Notes: a model not told the origin generated them from the sequence alone. A DNA stretch of 64,000 nt from Pseudomonas viridiflava (GCF_900590755.1 NZ_UUOC01000053.1:466052-530051), one strand, 5' to 3'; positions 25,306 to 34,414 are shown, numbered from the stretch's first letter. Numbers and translations: made by a program.

Positions 25306-26790
25306 ATGATTTATAAGTCATCCAGGCCAGCCGCTCCCAGAAACTGGACTCAACCGGAAATTATTCTGGTGTGCGGCAGTACCGCTGCAATGCTGGTGAT
25401 TGTGCTCATCGTTGTGTTTCTGTTGATCAAAGAGCGCCAGGATGCCAATGAGGCCGCTGCACGTGCGGCGGCCAATATCGTGCACCTGATCGACGCCGAC
25501 GTGCTGCGTAACGCCGAACTTTATGACACCTCACTGCAAGGCATGATCAGCGCCTGGGCTCGGCCCGATCTGCAACTCATCCCCGCAGAATTACGCCATA
25601 TGGTGTTATTCGACCGATCCACGGCGGCCTCCTACAAAGGTGATCTGCTGTTGCTGGACAAGAACGGCGACATACTTGCCGATTCAACCTCGGTGATTCC
25701 TCGCCCCTACAACCTGGGAGACCGACCGCATTTTCAGGATCACAAGCAAGACCCATCGCTGGAAATGAAAGTCGGCGGTCCGTTCATGGCCCATTGGGGT
25801 TTCAAGGACTGGTGCATCAGTTTCAGCCGCAGGATTGCTGCCGAAGACGGCTCCTTCGCAGGTGTGGCCAGCGCGGCCATGCGTCTTGTGTACTTCAAGC
25901 AACTGTTTCGAACCCTCGACATCGGCCCGAACAGCAACGTCACGCTGCTCAACAGCAACGCCATCCTGCTCGCCCGGCACCCGGATGTTGTCGGCGCGGA
26001 CATCGGCAAGAGTTTTATCAACAGCCCCAACTTTCGCCGGATAGTCGAAGGCGGCACCGGCAGTTTTACGGCCAGATCCAGCATCGATGGCATTGAGCGC
26101 CTTTACACGTTTTCCCACGTTGGCAACCTGCCACTGATCGTGGTGGTAGGCCAATCAGTGCAGGAGGTGTATGCGGTGTGGCAGCGCAGCGCTTGGCTGG
26201 TCGGCAGTGCCACGGGCCTGTTATGCCTGGGAATCGTGTGGCTTACGTTGCTGTTGCGTCGCGAACTCTCGCTACGTCAGCTAGCGGAAAACGAACTCAA
26301 GCAAAGAGCCTCCACCGATGCCATGACCGGCCTGGCGAACCGCCGCAAGCTGGACGAGGTCATGAATGTCGAATGGAACCGTGCCATGCGCGCTGGCAAA
26401 CCCTTGTCGTTGCTGGTGATTGATGTCGATTCGTTCAAGGCCTTCAATGATCGCCACGGGCACCACGGCGGCGATGAAGCGCTACGCAACGTCGCCAGCA
26501 CCATTGCGGAGAACATCCGGCGCCCTGCCGACTTCGTTGCGCGCTATGGCGGCGAAGAGTTTGTCGTGGTGCTACCGGAAACCGACCTCGATGGCGCCAG
26601 GGCGGTGGCCGAGCAAGTCAGAGCTGCAGTGCAGGCATTGCCGCTGTTCTCCACTGACACCGAACCGCTGACCGTCAGCATCGGCATCGCCACGGGCAGA
26701 GCGCAAGCGAACGTGGACGATTTGTTCAAGGCCGCAGACTTGGCGCTGTATGCCGCGAAGAAGAATGGTCGCAACCGGGTGGAAAGCTGA
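25306..26790 (+). CDS. Membrane diguanylate cyclase with periplasmic sensor domain
   Basis: A 494-residue protein that should make cyclic di-GMP. An N-terminal helix (about 20-43) and a second helix near 297-318 frame a roughly 250-residue periplasmic sensor of the Cache type, with FMAHWGFKDWCISFSRRI visible. The cytoplasmic GGDEF domain (about 335-494) has an intact active site, RYGGEEFVVVLPETD. An inhibitory RxxD site (RPAD) sits five residues before GGEEF, so product feedback is expected. The ATG at 25306 lies 264 nt past the sensor kinase gene, so it is probably transcribed on its own. The sensed ligand is unknown. Confidence 0.92.
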   Translation: MIYKSSRPAAPRNWTQPEIILVCGSTAAMLVIVLIVVFLLIKERQDANEAAARAAANIVHLIDADVLRNAELYDTSLQGMISAWARPDLQLIPAELRHMVLFDRSTAASYKGDLLLLDKNGDILADSTSVIPRPYNLGDRPHFQDHKQDPSLEMKVGGPFMAHWGFKDWCISFSRRIAAEDGSFAGVASAAMRLVYFKQLFRTLDIGPNSNVTLLNSNAILLARHPDVVGADIGKSFINSPNFRRIVEGGTGSFTARSSIDGIERLYTFSHVGNLPLIVVVGQSVQEVYAVWQRSAWLVGSATGLLCLGIVWLTLLLRRELSLRQLAENELKQRASTDAMTGLANRRKLDEVMNVEWNRAMRAGKPLSLLVIDVDSFKAFNDRHGHHGGDEALRNVASTIAENIRRPADFVARYGGEEFVVVLPETDLDGARAVAEQVRAAVQALPLFSTDTEPLTVSIGIATGRAQANVDDLFKAADLALYAAKKNGRNRVES

Positions 26791-26800
26791 TTTGAAGACG

Positions 26801-26832
26801 AAAAAAAACGCCAGACTGGCTGGCGTTTTTTT
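26801..26832. terminator. Bidirectional terminator between convergent genes
   Basis: AAAAAAAACGCCAG and CTGGCGTTTTTTT form a long stem with A and T runs on both sides, 10 nt past the cyclase stop codon and 11 nt from the stop codon of the DUF2383 gene. Confidence 0.9.
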
Positions 26833-26843
26833 CTGCTACGGAA

Positions 26844-27323
26844 TTACGAAGCTTGCTTTTCAGCGCGGGCTGCGTCACGCAAGGTTTTCACCTTGTCGTG
26901 ATTCTTCTGCACGCCATCCAGCTGCTTGTCGATCAACGAAGTGACAGTAGCAGGCAGGTTTTTCTCGACCGCCTTCTGACGAGCTTCTTTGTAAGCCTTC
27001 AGGGCTACGTCTTCGCCGCGCTCAACTTCGTTAAGCACAGCAACGTCGTCTTTGCCGGTCAGGGTCGACTTCAGGTCAACCCATGCACGGTGCAGAGTGC
27101 CCGATACGCTGGAAGACGTTTCTGGATCGCCGCCCAGTGCGCGGACTTCAGCTTGAAGCTCACGAACAGCGGTCGCGATCTCTGCCGAACGGCTCAGGAA
27201 GAACGCTTTTACGTCAGGGCGTTTGATATCTTCTGCGCTGGTCTGAAAACCTTTCTCGCCATCTTTGCTGGTTTCGATCAGGTCGTTGAGGATGGAGATC
27301 GATTCTTTATTGATGTCAGTCAT
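26844..27323 (-). CDS. PA2169-family four-helix-bundle protein (DUF2383)
   Basis: A 159-residue soluble alpha-helical protein of the DUF2383 type. It begins MTDINKESISILNDLIETSKDGEKGF, a conserved opening in which Glu residues suggest a ferritin-like bundle. The central part has GTLHRAWVDLKSTLTGKDD and the motif EVERGEDVALKAYKEA. The protein has no signal peptide. The homologue in P. aeruginosa is stress- or biofilm-associated; its activity is not known. It is flanked by its own terminator and appears monocistronic. Confidence 0.85.
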   Translation of the reverse strand: MTDINKESISILNDLIETSKDGEKGFQTSAEDIKRPDVKAFFLSRSAEIATAVRELQAEVRALGGDPETSSSVSGTLHRAWVDLKSTLTGKDDVAVLNEVERGEDVALKAYKEARQKAVEKNLPATVTSLIDKQLDGVQKNHDKVKTLRDAARAEKQAS

Positions 27324-27535
27324 TTTCCAATTCCTTATTGGCAGGTTGATACGAAAGTGTGTAGATGACTAGGTAATTGCAGACGCCGTGCCAGCTTTCA
27401 ATTCAAATAATATTCCTTATAAATCAATAGGTTATATTTTAAGCAATACAGACGCATCGTGATTTCTGCATGAACTGTCCTTTGGCCTGCATGCAGAATG
27501 CACGTATGGTGAAGCGGTTCAGAGAATAAGGTGAT

Positions 27536-27781
27536 GTGCGCGAAATGGATCCGGAAAAACTTTTACTGCTGGTCACCCGCGAAATGCCTTTTGGTAAATA
27601 CAAAGGCCGCCTGCTGGCTGACCTGCCCGGGCCGTACCTGAACTGGTTCGCCCGTGAAGGCTTCCCGAAAAGTGAGCTGGGCAGCCTGCTGGCGTTGATG
27701 CAGGAGATCGACCACAACGGCCTTTCGGAACTGCTGGATCCGCTGCGCACGCGGCCGAGGCAGAAATTTAACGATAGATGA
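27536..27781 (+). CDS. DUF3820 family protein
   Basis: An 81-residue protein with the DUF3820 core MPFGKYKGRLLADLPGPYLN, then WFAREGFPKSELG. This fold is also found beside exonuclease domains and has a putative nucleic-acid role, not demonstrated for stand-alone copies. GTG at 27536 has AAGGTG 4-5 nt upstream; ATG at 27545 would remove three residues and is a fair alternative. Confidence 0.8.
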   Translation: MREMDPEKLLLLVTREMPFGKYKGRLLADLPGPYLNWFAREGFPKSELGSLLALMQEIDHNGLSELLDPLRTRPRQKFNDR

Positions 27782-27800
27782 AACGCCTCTGCTGCCCCCC

Positions 27801-27889
27801 TGTGGGAGCGTGGCTTGCCCGCGATAAGGCTGGACGCGTTCGAAAGTGAATCGTGTCCGGCCTCATCGCGGGCAAGCCACGCTCCCACA
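27801..27889. repeat. REPIN-like inverted repeat (family C)
   Basis: TGTGGGAGCGTGGCTTGCCC and its reverse complement flank a variable centre of about 35 bp. It lies between the DUF3820 gene and the aminotransferase gene. Confidence 0.85.
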
Positions 27890-27940
27890 TAAAAAATCAT
27901 TCCAGCCCAAGAGCCAGGGTTGTCTGAAATTGAGGATGCA

Positions 27941-29116
27941 ATGCTCGAGCAACAAGCAAAGGATGAGCTGTTCTGGCAACGCGTCGCGGCGCGTTATGAC
28001 GTCGAGCCGGGGCCGATCAATCTGGAGAACGGTTACTTCGGACGCATGACCCGGGAAGTGGTCGAAGACTATCGGCGCAACATCGATTACGTGAACCGCA
28101 GCAATTCGGTGTACGTGCGTCGCCAGTTCGATGCCCACGACAGCGGCATGATTCACGCGCTGCTGGCCGAACTTGTTCAGGTCTGTGTCGAAGAAATCGC
28201 CATCACCCGCTGCGCCTCCGAGTCCTTGCAGTCGCTGATCCGCAATTACAATCAGCTGCAACCGGGCGACCAGGTGCTGGTCAGCGATCTGGATTACCTC
28301 AGCGTACAAAGCGCCATGCGCTGGCTGGCGAAAAGCCGGGGTGTGGAGGTCATTGAAATCTCCCACACCCACCCCGCCACTTACGAAAGCCTGCTCAACA
28401 GCTACCAGCAAGCCTTCGAGCAGCACCCACGTCTGAAACTGATGGCGCTGACCCACGTTACCCACCGCACCGGTCTGGTGATGCCGGTCAAAGCAATCGC
28501 GACGCTCGCCAAAGCTCAAGGTATCGACGTTATCCTCGACGGCGCTCATGCGCTGGGGCAACTGGATTTCAAGCTGGATGAGCTGGGCGTGGCCTTCGCT
28601 GGCTACAACTTGCAGAAGTGGATGGGCGCACCCTTGAGCCTGGGCTTTATCTATGTGGCGCGGGACAGGATTGGGGCCATTGATCCGGATATGGGTGACA
28701 CCCGCTATGCCAGCGATGACGTCCTGTCACTGGTGCCCTACGGCACGCCGAACATTCCGGCCTGGATGACCCTGCCCAAGGTTTTCGAAGAGCACCTGGC
28801 CATTGGCGGCGCGGCCAGCAAAGGCGCACGCCTGAACTACCTGCGCGACCTGTGGGTCAAGCCGACCCGCGACCTTGAACATATCGAAATCCTGACCCCT
28901 GACGATCCACGCCTGTATTGCGGGATCACTGCGTTGCGCTTCAAGGGAAACGTTGATCAGGAGCGGATGGTCGAGCGTTTGCTCAACGAGTACAACCTCT
29001 TCACCGTGGCCAGGGCTGGCTCCGCGTGCGGGCCATGTATCCGGATCACGCCGGGGTTCACAACTCCAGCAGCAGATATGCAGGTGTTGGTGCGGGCGTT
29101 GCAGGAGTTGCGCTGA
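27941..29116 (+). CDS. Class V aminotransferase-fold PLP enzyme
   Basis: A 391-residue fold-type I PLP protein of the isopenicillin-N-epimerase/cysteine-desulfurase superfamily. The cofactor Asp-x-Ala-His motif is in ILDGAHALGQLDF and the Schiff-base Lys in NLQKWMGAPLSLGF, where most relatives have NLHKW. Other motifs are ITRCASESLQSLI (phosphate cup) and LTHVTHRTGLVMP. I chose ATG 27941 with GAGG ahead; a TTG 21 nt upstream lacks a ribosome site. The C-terminal GSACGPCIRITPG has two adjacent Cys, but no sulfur-mobilising genes are nearby, so the substrate is unknown. Confidence 0.88.
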   Translation: MLEQQAKDELFWQRVAARYDVEPGPINLENGYFGRMTREVVEDYRRNIDYVNRSNSVYVRRQFDAHDSGMIHALLAELVQVCVEEIAITRCASESLQSLIRNYNQLQPGDQVLVSDLDYLSVQSAMRWLAKSRGVEVIEISHTHPATYESLLNSYQQAFEQHPRLKLMALTHVTHRTGLVMPVKAIATLAKAQGIDVILDGAHALGQLDFKLDELGVAFAGYNLQKWMGAPLSLGFIYVARDRIGAIDPDMGDTRYASDDVLSLVPYGTPNIPAWMTLPKVFEEHLAIGGAASKGARLNYLRDLWVKPTRDLEHIEILTPDDPRLYCGITALRFKGNVDQERMVERLLNEYNLFTVARAGSACGPCIRITPGFTTPAADMQVLVRALQELR

Positions 29117-29125
29117 ACGATGATC

Positions 29126-29215
29126 TGTTGGAGCGAGGCTTGCCCGCGAATCAGGCGCCGAGTTGTGTCTGACACACCTCGTTATCGTTCTTCGCGGGCA
29201 AGCCTCGCTCCAACA
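29126..29215. repeat. REPIN-like inverted repeat (family C)
   Basis: TGTTGGAGCGAGGCTTGCCC and its complement flank about 40 bp. It sits between the convergent aminotransferase and eda genes. Confidence 0.85.
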
Positions 29216-29225
29216 GAAAGAAGTA

Positions 29226-29900
29226 TCAATCAAACAACGCCATCGCCTCGGCCGTGGCTTCCTGAATACGGCCCCAGTCGCCATTCTTGACCCAGGCGTT
29301 GTCGATCATCCAGGTCCCGCCGACGCACATGACGTTAGGCTGGGCCATGTAGCTTTTGAGGTTGTCGACGTTGACGCCGCCAGTCGGGCAGAAGCGTACT
29401 TCGTTGAACGGGCCACCGAGGGCTTTGATCGCCGCCACGCCACCGCTGATTTCCGCCGGGAACAGTTTGAAACGGCGATAGCCCATGGCGTAGCCGATCA
29501 TGATTTCCGACGCACTGCTGATGCCTGGCAACAGAGGCAGCGGGCTGTCCAGCGCGGCTTGCAGCAGATCCTGCGTGCTGCCTGGCGTCACGATGAACTG
29601 CGAGCCTGCCGCCTCGGCATCGGCCAGCATTTTGCGGTCCAGAATCGTGCCAGCGCCCACGCACAACTCTGGGCGCTGCTCACGAAGAATACGGATAGCG
29701 CTCAGGCCGAATGCTGAACGCAAAGTCACTTCCAGCGCGGTCATGCCACCGGCGGCCAGGGCGTCGGCCAATGGCAGCACGTCCTCGTCACGCAGGATGG
29801 TAATGACCGGCAAAATTTTTGCTTTGGCGCAGAGTTCGTCGATCTGCGTGATCTTGTTCGCCATGCTGTTGAGCGGCTGATTGTTTTCCACGGTATTCAT
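29226..29900 (-). CDS. eda: KDPG/KHG aldolase (Eda)
   Basis: Cleaves 2-keto-3-deoxy-6-phosphogluconate into pyruvate and glyceraldehyde-3-phosphate, the last Entner-Doudoroff step. The 224-residue protein keeps the family hallmarks: catalytic Glu in ALEVTLRSAFGLS, VGAGTILD, and the Schiff-base Lys in RRFKLFPAEISGG, then PTGGVN. I chose ATG 29900, with AGGA about 10 nt ahead; a further upstream ATG would add nine residues. It lies 17 nt after pgl and forms zwf-pgl-eda. Confidence 0.97.
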   Translation of the reverse strand: MNTVENNQPLNSMANKITQIDELCAKAKILPVITILRDEDVLPLADALAAGGMTALEVTLRSAFGLSAIRILREQRPELCVGAGTILDRKMLADAEAAGSQFIVTPGSTQDLLQAALDSPLPLLPGISSASEIMIGYAMGYRRFKLFPAEISGGVAAIKALGGPFNEVRFCPTGGVNVDNLKSYMAQPNVMCVGGTWMIDNAWVKNGDWGRIQEATAEAMALFD

Positions 29901-29917
29901 GGCGGCGGATCCTTTTG

Positions 29918-30631
29918 TTATGGGCACCAGTAAATCTCAAGTGAAGAGTCAAGGAACGCACGCACCGGCATTTCGACGAGGTCATCACCGGCCAATGCGG
30001 CGCGCAAGGTATCGAGTTTGGCCTGACCGGAAACCGACAGGATCGGCAAACGCGCCGAAGCCAGCAGTTGACGGGTCAGGGTCAGACGTTGATGGGGCAC
30101 GGTCGGCGCCAGCATCGGCAGGCAACGACGTGAGCTGTTCAGGTCCAGGGCTTCGCTCAGGTTCGGGCTTTTCGGGAACAACGAGGCGGTGTGGCCATCG
30201 TCGCCCATGCCCAGAATCAGCACGTCAATCGGCGGCAACTCGGCCAATGTCTGATCGGCCACCAGTGCCGCTTCTTCCAGACTCTGCGCCACGTTGTACA
30301 AGCCAATAAAGCGCGCCTCGGCGGCAGGACCTTGCAGTAGAAAACGCTGCAACAGGCCTGCGTTGCTGTCGGCATGCTCCACCGGTACCCAGCGCTCGTC
30401 GGCCAGGCTGACCACCACTTTGGACCAGTCCAGCGGTTGCTCGGCCAGCGCCTGGAAAAACGCTACCGGGCTGCGGCCACCGGACACCACCAGGGTCGCA
30501 CCGCCATTGGTGGCGACAGCGTTCCTCAGGTGTTCGGCTACGTTGGCTGCCAGCGCCTCGGCCAGCTGCTGCGGATTGTCGAAGTCCCGGGCTATCTGGC
30601 CCTGAGGGAATTCAAGTTCACATATCGCCAT
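29918..30631 (-). CDS. pgl: 6-phosphogluconolactonase
   Basis: Hydrolyses 6-phosphogluconolactone made by Zwf. The 237-residue protein belongs to the DevB/Pgl family: LVVSGGRSPVAFF, SLADERWVP and the signature LILGMGDDGHTASLFP. I chose ATG 30631 (MAICELEFP), which overlaps the zwf coding end by 14 nt; alternative upstream starts would lengthen the overlap. It is the middle gene of the zwf-pgl-eda operon. Confidence 0.96.
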   Translation of the reverse strand: MAICELEFPQGQIARDFDNPQQLAEALAANVAEHLRNAVATNGGATLVVSGGRSPVAFFQALAEQPLDWSKVVVSLADERWVPVEHADSNAGLLQRFLLQGPAAEARFIGLYNVAQSLEEAALVADQTLAELPPIDVLILGMGDDGHTASLFPKSPNLSEALDLNSSRRCLPMLAPTVPHQRLTLTRQLLASARLPILSVSGQAKLDTLRAALAGDDLVEMPVRAFLDSSLEIYWCP

Positions 30632-32087
30632 ACCACGATCTCCCATCACGTGTAATCAGGGCAATGGAGCTCATCGGCCCCCACGTTCCGGCGGGGTAAG
30701 GCTTGGGCGCATCGCCCGCCTTTTTCCAGCCGGCGATCAACTGATCGCACCATTGCCAGGCGTACTCAATTTCATCTTTGCGAACAAACAGGTTCTGATT
30801 GCCGCGCATGACTTCCAGCAACAACCGCTCGTAGGCATCCGGGACGCGAGCGCTGCGGTAGGTGTCGGAAAAATTCAGTTGAAGCGGGCCGCTGCGCAAC
30901 TGCATGCCTTTGTCCAGGCCTTGATCCTTGGTCATCACTTGCAAGGAAATGCCTTCGTCCGGCTGCAGGCGGATGATCAGGCGATTGCTGATCTGCATGC
31001 GCTGCTCAGGGGCGAAGATGTAGTGCGGCGGCTCTTTGAAATGGATCACGATCTGCGACAGTTTCTGCGGCATGCGCTTGCCGGTACGCAGATAGAACGG
31101 TGTACCTGACCAGCGCCAGTTACGGATATCGGCACGCAGGGCGACGAAGGTTTCGGTGTCGCTCTGGGTGTTGGAGTTTTCTTCCTCCAGATAACCCGGC
31201 ACTGCCTTGCCTTCGCTGTAGCCCGCGGTGTATTGACCACGTACCACCTGAGTTGCCAGACGCTCCGGGGTGAACGGCGCCAGGGCCTTGAGCACCTTGA
31301 CCTTCTCGTCACGAATACTGTCGGCCGATAGGTCGCTCGGCGGGTCCATGGCAATCAGACACAGCAGTTGCAGCAAGTGGTTCTGGATCATGTCCCGCAG
31401 TTGCCCGGCCTGATCGAAGTAACCCCAGCGACCTTCGATGCCCACTTTTTCCGCCACGGTGATTTCAACGTGAGAAATGTGGTTCTGATTCCATTGGGTT
31501 TCGAACAGGCTGTTGGCGAAACGCAAGGCGATCAGGTTCTGGACGGTGTCTTTGCCCAGGTAGTGGTCGATGCGATAGACGCGGGTTTCCGGCAGGAACT
31601 GCGCCACGGCATCGTTGACCCGCCGCGAAGACGCCAGGTCATGACCGATAGGTTTTTCCAGTACCGCGCGGGTGCGCTCGGTCAGGTTGACCGAGGCGAG
31701 GTTCTCGCAGATCGCGCCGTACACCGACGCAGGCGTGGCGAAGTAGGCGATCAGGGTTTCTGCGTCACCGACGCGCTCAGCCAGAGCGACGTAATCCTCA
31801 GCCTTGAGGAAATCCACATGCAGGTAGCTCAGGCGAGCCTGAAAACGCTGGACGTGTTCGGCTTCGAGCTGGGTGTCCGGGACAAAACGGCGTAACGATT
31901 CATCGATGTATGCCAAATGCTGCTGTTCGGTGCCGGGTTCGCGGGCCAACGCGAGGATTCGCGTGTCGGCATGCAGCAATCCTGCGCGGTCGAGCTGATA
32001 AAGCGCCGGGAACAGCTTGCGCACTGCCAGGTCACCCAAGGCGCCAAACAAGGCAAAAGTGCACGGTTCAACCGTAATCGAGAGCAT
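30618..32087 (-). CDS. zwf: Glucose-6-phosphate 1-dehydrogenase
   Basis: Oxidises glucose-6-phosphate to the lactone, feeding the Entner-Doudoroff path and giving NADPH. The 489-residue enzyme has the nucleotide-binding motif FGALGDLAVRKLFPALY at the N terminus and the active-site signature YRIDHYLGKDTVQN with the catalytic His in the middle, then HIEITVAEKVG-type residues. The ATG at 32087 is followed by LSITVEPCTFALFG. It is divergent from hexR, which suits HexR control from the shared intergenic DNA. Confidence 0.98.
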   Translation of the reverse strand: MLSITVEPCTFALFGALGDLAVRKLFPALYQLDRAGLLHADTRILALAREPGTEQQHLAYIDESLRRFVPDTQLEAEHVQRFQARLSYLHVDFLKAEDYVALAERVGDAETLIAYFATPASVYGAICENLASVNLTERTRAVLEKPIGHDLASSRRVNDAVAQFLPETRVYRIDHYLGKDTVQNLIALRFANSLFETQWNQNHISHVEITVAEKVGIEGRWGYFDQAGQLRDMIQNHLLQLLCLIAMDPPSDLSADSIRDEKVKVLKALAPFTPERLATQVVRGQYTAGYSEGKAVPGYLEEENSNTQSDTETFVALRADIRNWRWSGTPFYLRTGKRMPQKLSQIVIHFKEPPHYIFAPEQRMQISNRLIIRLQPDEGISLQVMTKDQGLDKGMQLRSGPLQLNFSDTYRSARVPDAYERLLLEVMRGNQNLFVRKDEIEYAWQWCDQLIAGWKKAGDAPKPYPAGTWGPMSSIALITRDGRSWYGDM

Positions 32088-32152
32088 AATGTTGGTTCTT
32101 TTATCAAGTTAAGCTACAAATACCTTTTTTAAAGGCGTTACTCAAGGCCATA

Positions 32153-32168
32153 TGTAGTAATAACCACA
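32153..32168. promoter_or_regulatory. Candidate HexR-type palindrome between zwf and hexR
   Basis: TGTAGTAATAACCACA is a 16-bp imperfect palindrome (TGTnGT...ACnACA). It lies in the 218-bp zwf-hexR gap. It fits the TTGT...ACAA style of RpiR-family HexR operators only loosely; on the minus strand TTGT-N7-ACTA is one base short of the consensus. No exact TTGT-N7-ACAA occurs here. Confidence 0.4.
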
Positions 32169-32305
32169 ACATTCCATCTAAAAGCATATTCCAGTGGTGA
32201 TCAACACAGGCCCTGAGTACGATAGGCCACCTTTGCTACAGGCTAAAGGGCCTATATAGAGCCTTGTGAAAAAACCTGTGCAAAACCGCCTGACAAGGAC
32301 TTGGA

Positions 32306-33172
32306 ATGGACCACTCAAGAAATCTTCTGGAGCAGATCCAGAGCCGCCTCGAAGAACTCAACAAGGCTGAGCGCAAGGTCGCTGAAGCGATTCTGCTCAA
32401 CCCCCAGCAGGCCACTCGATTCAGCATTGCGGCCCTCGCCCAGGCGGCGAAAGTCAGCGAGCCGACCGTCAATCGTTTCTGCCGCTCATTTGCCGTCAGC
32501 GGTTATCCAGAGCTTAAATTGCAGCTGGCCCAGAGCCTGGCCAGCGGGGCGGCGTACGTCAGCCGTGCGGTTGAGGCCGACGATGATACCGAGGCCTACA
32601 CCAAGAAGATTTTTGGCAGCGCCATTGCGTCTCTGGACAGCGCCGTTCAGCAGCTCGACCCGGCCCTGATCAGCAAGTCCGTGGACATGCTGATTCAGGC
32701 CCGGCAGATCCACTTTTTCGGGCTGGGTGCTTCAGCGCCCGTGGCGATGGATGCGCTGCACAAGTTCTTCCGTTTCAACCTGGCGGTCACGGCCCACGCC
32801 GATGTGCTGATGCAGCGCATGATTGCCTCCGTCGCCCACACCGGCGAACTGTTCGTGATCATTTCCTATACCGGCCGCACTCGCGAGCTGGTAGAAGTCG
32901 CACGCATCGCCCGAGCCAACGGCGCGTCTGTGTTGGGCCTTACTGCTGCGGGTTCGCCGTTGGCCCTGGCCAGCACCGTGAGCCTGAACATCCCGCTGCC
33001 CGAAGACACCGACATTTATATGCCGATGACCTCACGCATCATCCAGCTCACCGTCCTAGATGTGCTTGCCACCGGCATGACCTTGCGCCGAGGTGTGGAC
33101 TTCCAGCCGCATTTGCGCAAGATCAAGGAAAGCCTGAATGACAGCCGGTATCCGGTTGAGGATGAGGGGTGA
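32306..33172 (+). CDS. hexR: RpiR-family regulator HexR
   Basis: A 288-residue repressor of the hexose genes, relieved by KDPG in characterised Pseudomonas. It has an N-terminal HTH_6 (ERKVAEAILLNP, ALAQAAKVSEPTVNRFCRSF) and a C-terminal SIS sugar-isomerase-like domain (IHFFGLGASAPVAMD, SYTGRTRELVEVA). It is divergent from zwf, as in P. putida. Exact HexR-type sites exist beside edd and gap, 13 kb away, so HexR probably links the whole cluster. Confidence 0.96.
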   Translation: MDHSRNLLEQIQSRLEELNKAERKVAEAILLNPQQATRFSIAALAQAAKVSEPTVNRFCRSFAVSGYPELKLQLAQSLASGAAYVSRAVEADDDTEAYTKKIFGSAIASLDSAVQQLDPALISKSVDMLIQARQIHFFGLGASAPVAMDALHKFFRFNLAVTAHADVLMQRMIASVAHTGELFVIISYTGRTRELVEVARIARANGASVLGLTAAGSPLALASTVSLNIPLPEDTDIYMPMTSRIIQLTVLDVLATGMTLRRGVDFQPHLRKIKESLNDSRYPVEDEG

Positions 33173-33192
33173 TGCCGACTGAACTCATAACA

Positions 33193-33297
33193 GTGGGACC
33201 GGCCGGGCCGCGTTCCGCTTTAACCGGGAAGGGTGCATTTCTGACTATAGAGATGCAGTGAATCCACTGCCCTCTTCCCGGCTAAAGCCGGTCCCAC
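33193..33297. repeat. REPIN-like inverted repeat (family A, left arm interrupted)
   Basis: The right arm TTCCCGGCTAAAGCCGGTCC is intact, but the left arm reads GTGGGACCGG, then about 16 extra bases, then CTTTAACCGGGAA. It is the only family A copy with a broken arm. Confidence 0.8.
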
Positions 33298-33319
33298 AAA
33301 GTACCGGTGAGCCGAAGAT

Positions 33320-34195
33320 TCAATGCACCAAATAAGCCTGCAAACTCAACTCCGCCCTCTCCCCCGGGGCGAGGCTCAGGCTTTCATCGCCGCCTGACGC
33401 GGCTTCGACGCAAACGAAACCTGCAGCCTCATTTCCAGCCACACCCAGCAGTGGCCGCCTGCCGGGATGCCAGATGATGGTGTTGGCGCTGTCGCCGGTG
33501 TTGATCCCCAGTCGACGTTGCCAGGCCTGATCGTCGAGCTGCAACGGGCCGTTATGCTCAAACACACGCTGACAGCCCCCAGCGACCCGCAAATCGCCCT
33601 CTTGCTGACAAGCCTGCCGATTCAGCTGATCGTAGCCTTGAGCACCTTCCAGGCCTTGCAGTGCGACGTCTTCCACATCACCGATGCGCCAATAGGCGTG
33701 CAGCCCATGGCCGAACTGGCAGGGCTCGCTGTCTTCATGACGGGTGCTCAAGCGCAGTTCCATACCCTGCCCCAGCTCGGCATACAGATCGGCTTGCCAG
33801 TCACAGAGCTGCAAGCGCCAGTGCAGGCTGACCCCGGCCTCGGTTTCGCGGCTGTCGATCAACTTCCAGTCCAGCAGACGCGCCCAACCATGAGCGGGCC
33901 AACCCGATTCACTGGGATGCCGCCCCCGCCAGGGCCAGCACACCGGCACCCCGCCACGAATGGCGCCCACCAGTGGCCAGCGGGAGGCACACCACAACCA
34001 GGGCTTCTGACCGGCGGGCTGAAAGTGCAGCAACTGCGCACCCTGGCGACTGAACACCGCCTGGCACAAGGGATGATTGATCAGCAGCACATCACGATGC
34101 TGAAACCGCTCCCACTCGAAGGTGGGCCGGGAGCGTCGGGATTTGAAGAAACGTTGTAGGGGGTGTTCGGACTGTGTCGGTTGTGGGGTGCTCAT
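33320..34195 (-). CDS. D-hexose-6-phosphate mutarotase (YeaD family)
   Basis: Aldose 1-epimerase-like protein of 291 residues, expected to interconvert the anomers of glucose-6-phosphate and thereby speed Zwf. Motifs of the family are GGVPVCWPWRGRHP, PAHGWARLLDW (catalytic His) and HAYWRIGDVEDVALQGLEG. The start MSTPQPTQSE at 34195 has AAGGG upstream; a longer frame adds 27 residues over a region without a ribosome site. It lies next to oprB and on the same strand as the ABC transporter genes upstream. Confidence 0.9.
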   Translation of the reverse strand: MSTPQPTQSEHPLQRFFKSRRSRPTFEWERFQHRDVLLINHPLCQAVFSRQGAQLLHFQPAGQKPWLWCASRWPLVGAIRGGVPVCWPWRGRHPSESGWPAHGWARLLDWKLIDSRETEAGVSLHWRLQLCDWQADLYAELGQGMELRLSTRHEDSEPCQFGHGLHAYWRIGDVEDVALQGLEGAQGYDQLNRQACQQEGDLRVAGGCQRVFEHNGPLQLDDQAWQRRLGINTGDSANTIIWHPGRRPLLGVAGNEAAGFVCVEAASGGDESLSLAPGERAELSLQAYLVH

Positions 34196-34238
34196 TGTTG
34201 CCCTTGGCAGGTCAAAATTTTCAACTGAAAACACGCTA

Positions 34239-34314
34239 CCTGTAGGAGCTGCCGAAGGCTGCGAAAGCGATCTCACACAAACACCTCTTCGCAGCCTTCG
34301 GCAGCTCCTACAGG
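34239..34314. repeat. REP-like inverted repeat (family B)
   Basis: CCTGTAGGAGCTGCCGAAGG and its reverse complement flank about 25 bp. It lies between the mutarotase and oprB genes. Confidence 0.85.
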
Positions 34315-34360
34315 GAACGGCATCGCTTCAACGATAACCAATAGGATCCATTTCCCTGAC

Positions 34361-34386
34361 AAAAAAACGGGCAGCCAGGCTGCCCG
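34361..34386 (-). terminator. Terminator after oprB
   Basis: CGGGCAGC and GCTGCCCG form an 8-bp stem with a 3-nt loop, and the minus strand continues with a run of seven T residues. It lies 29 nt beyond the oprB stop codon. Confidence 0.85.
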
Positions 34387-34414
34387 CAAAGCACACACGA
34401 CCCTGAATCGTCTG

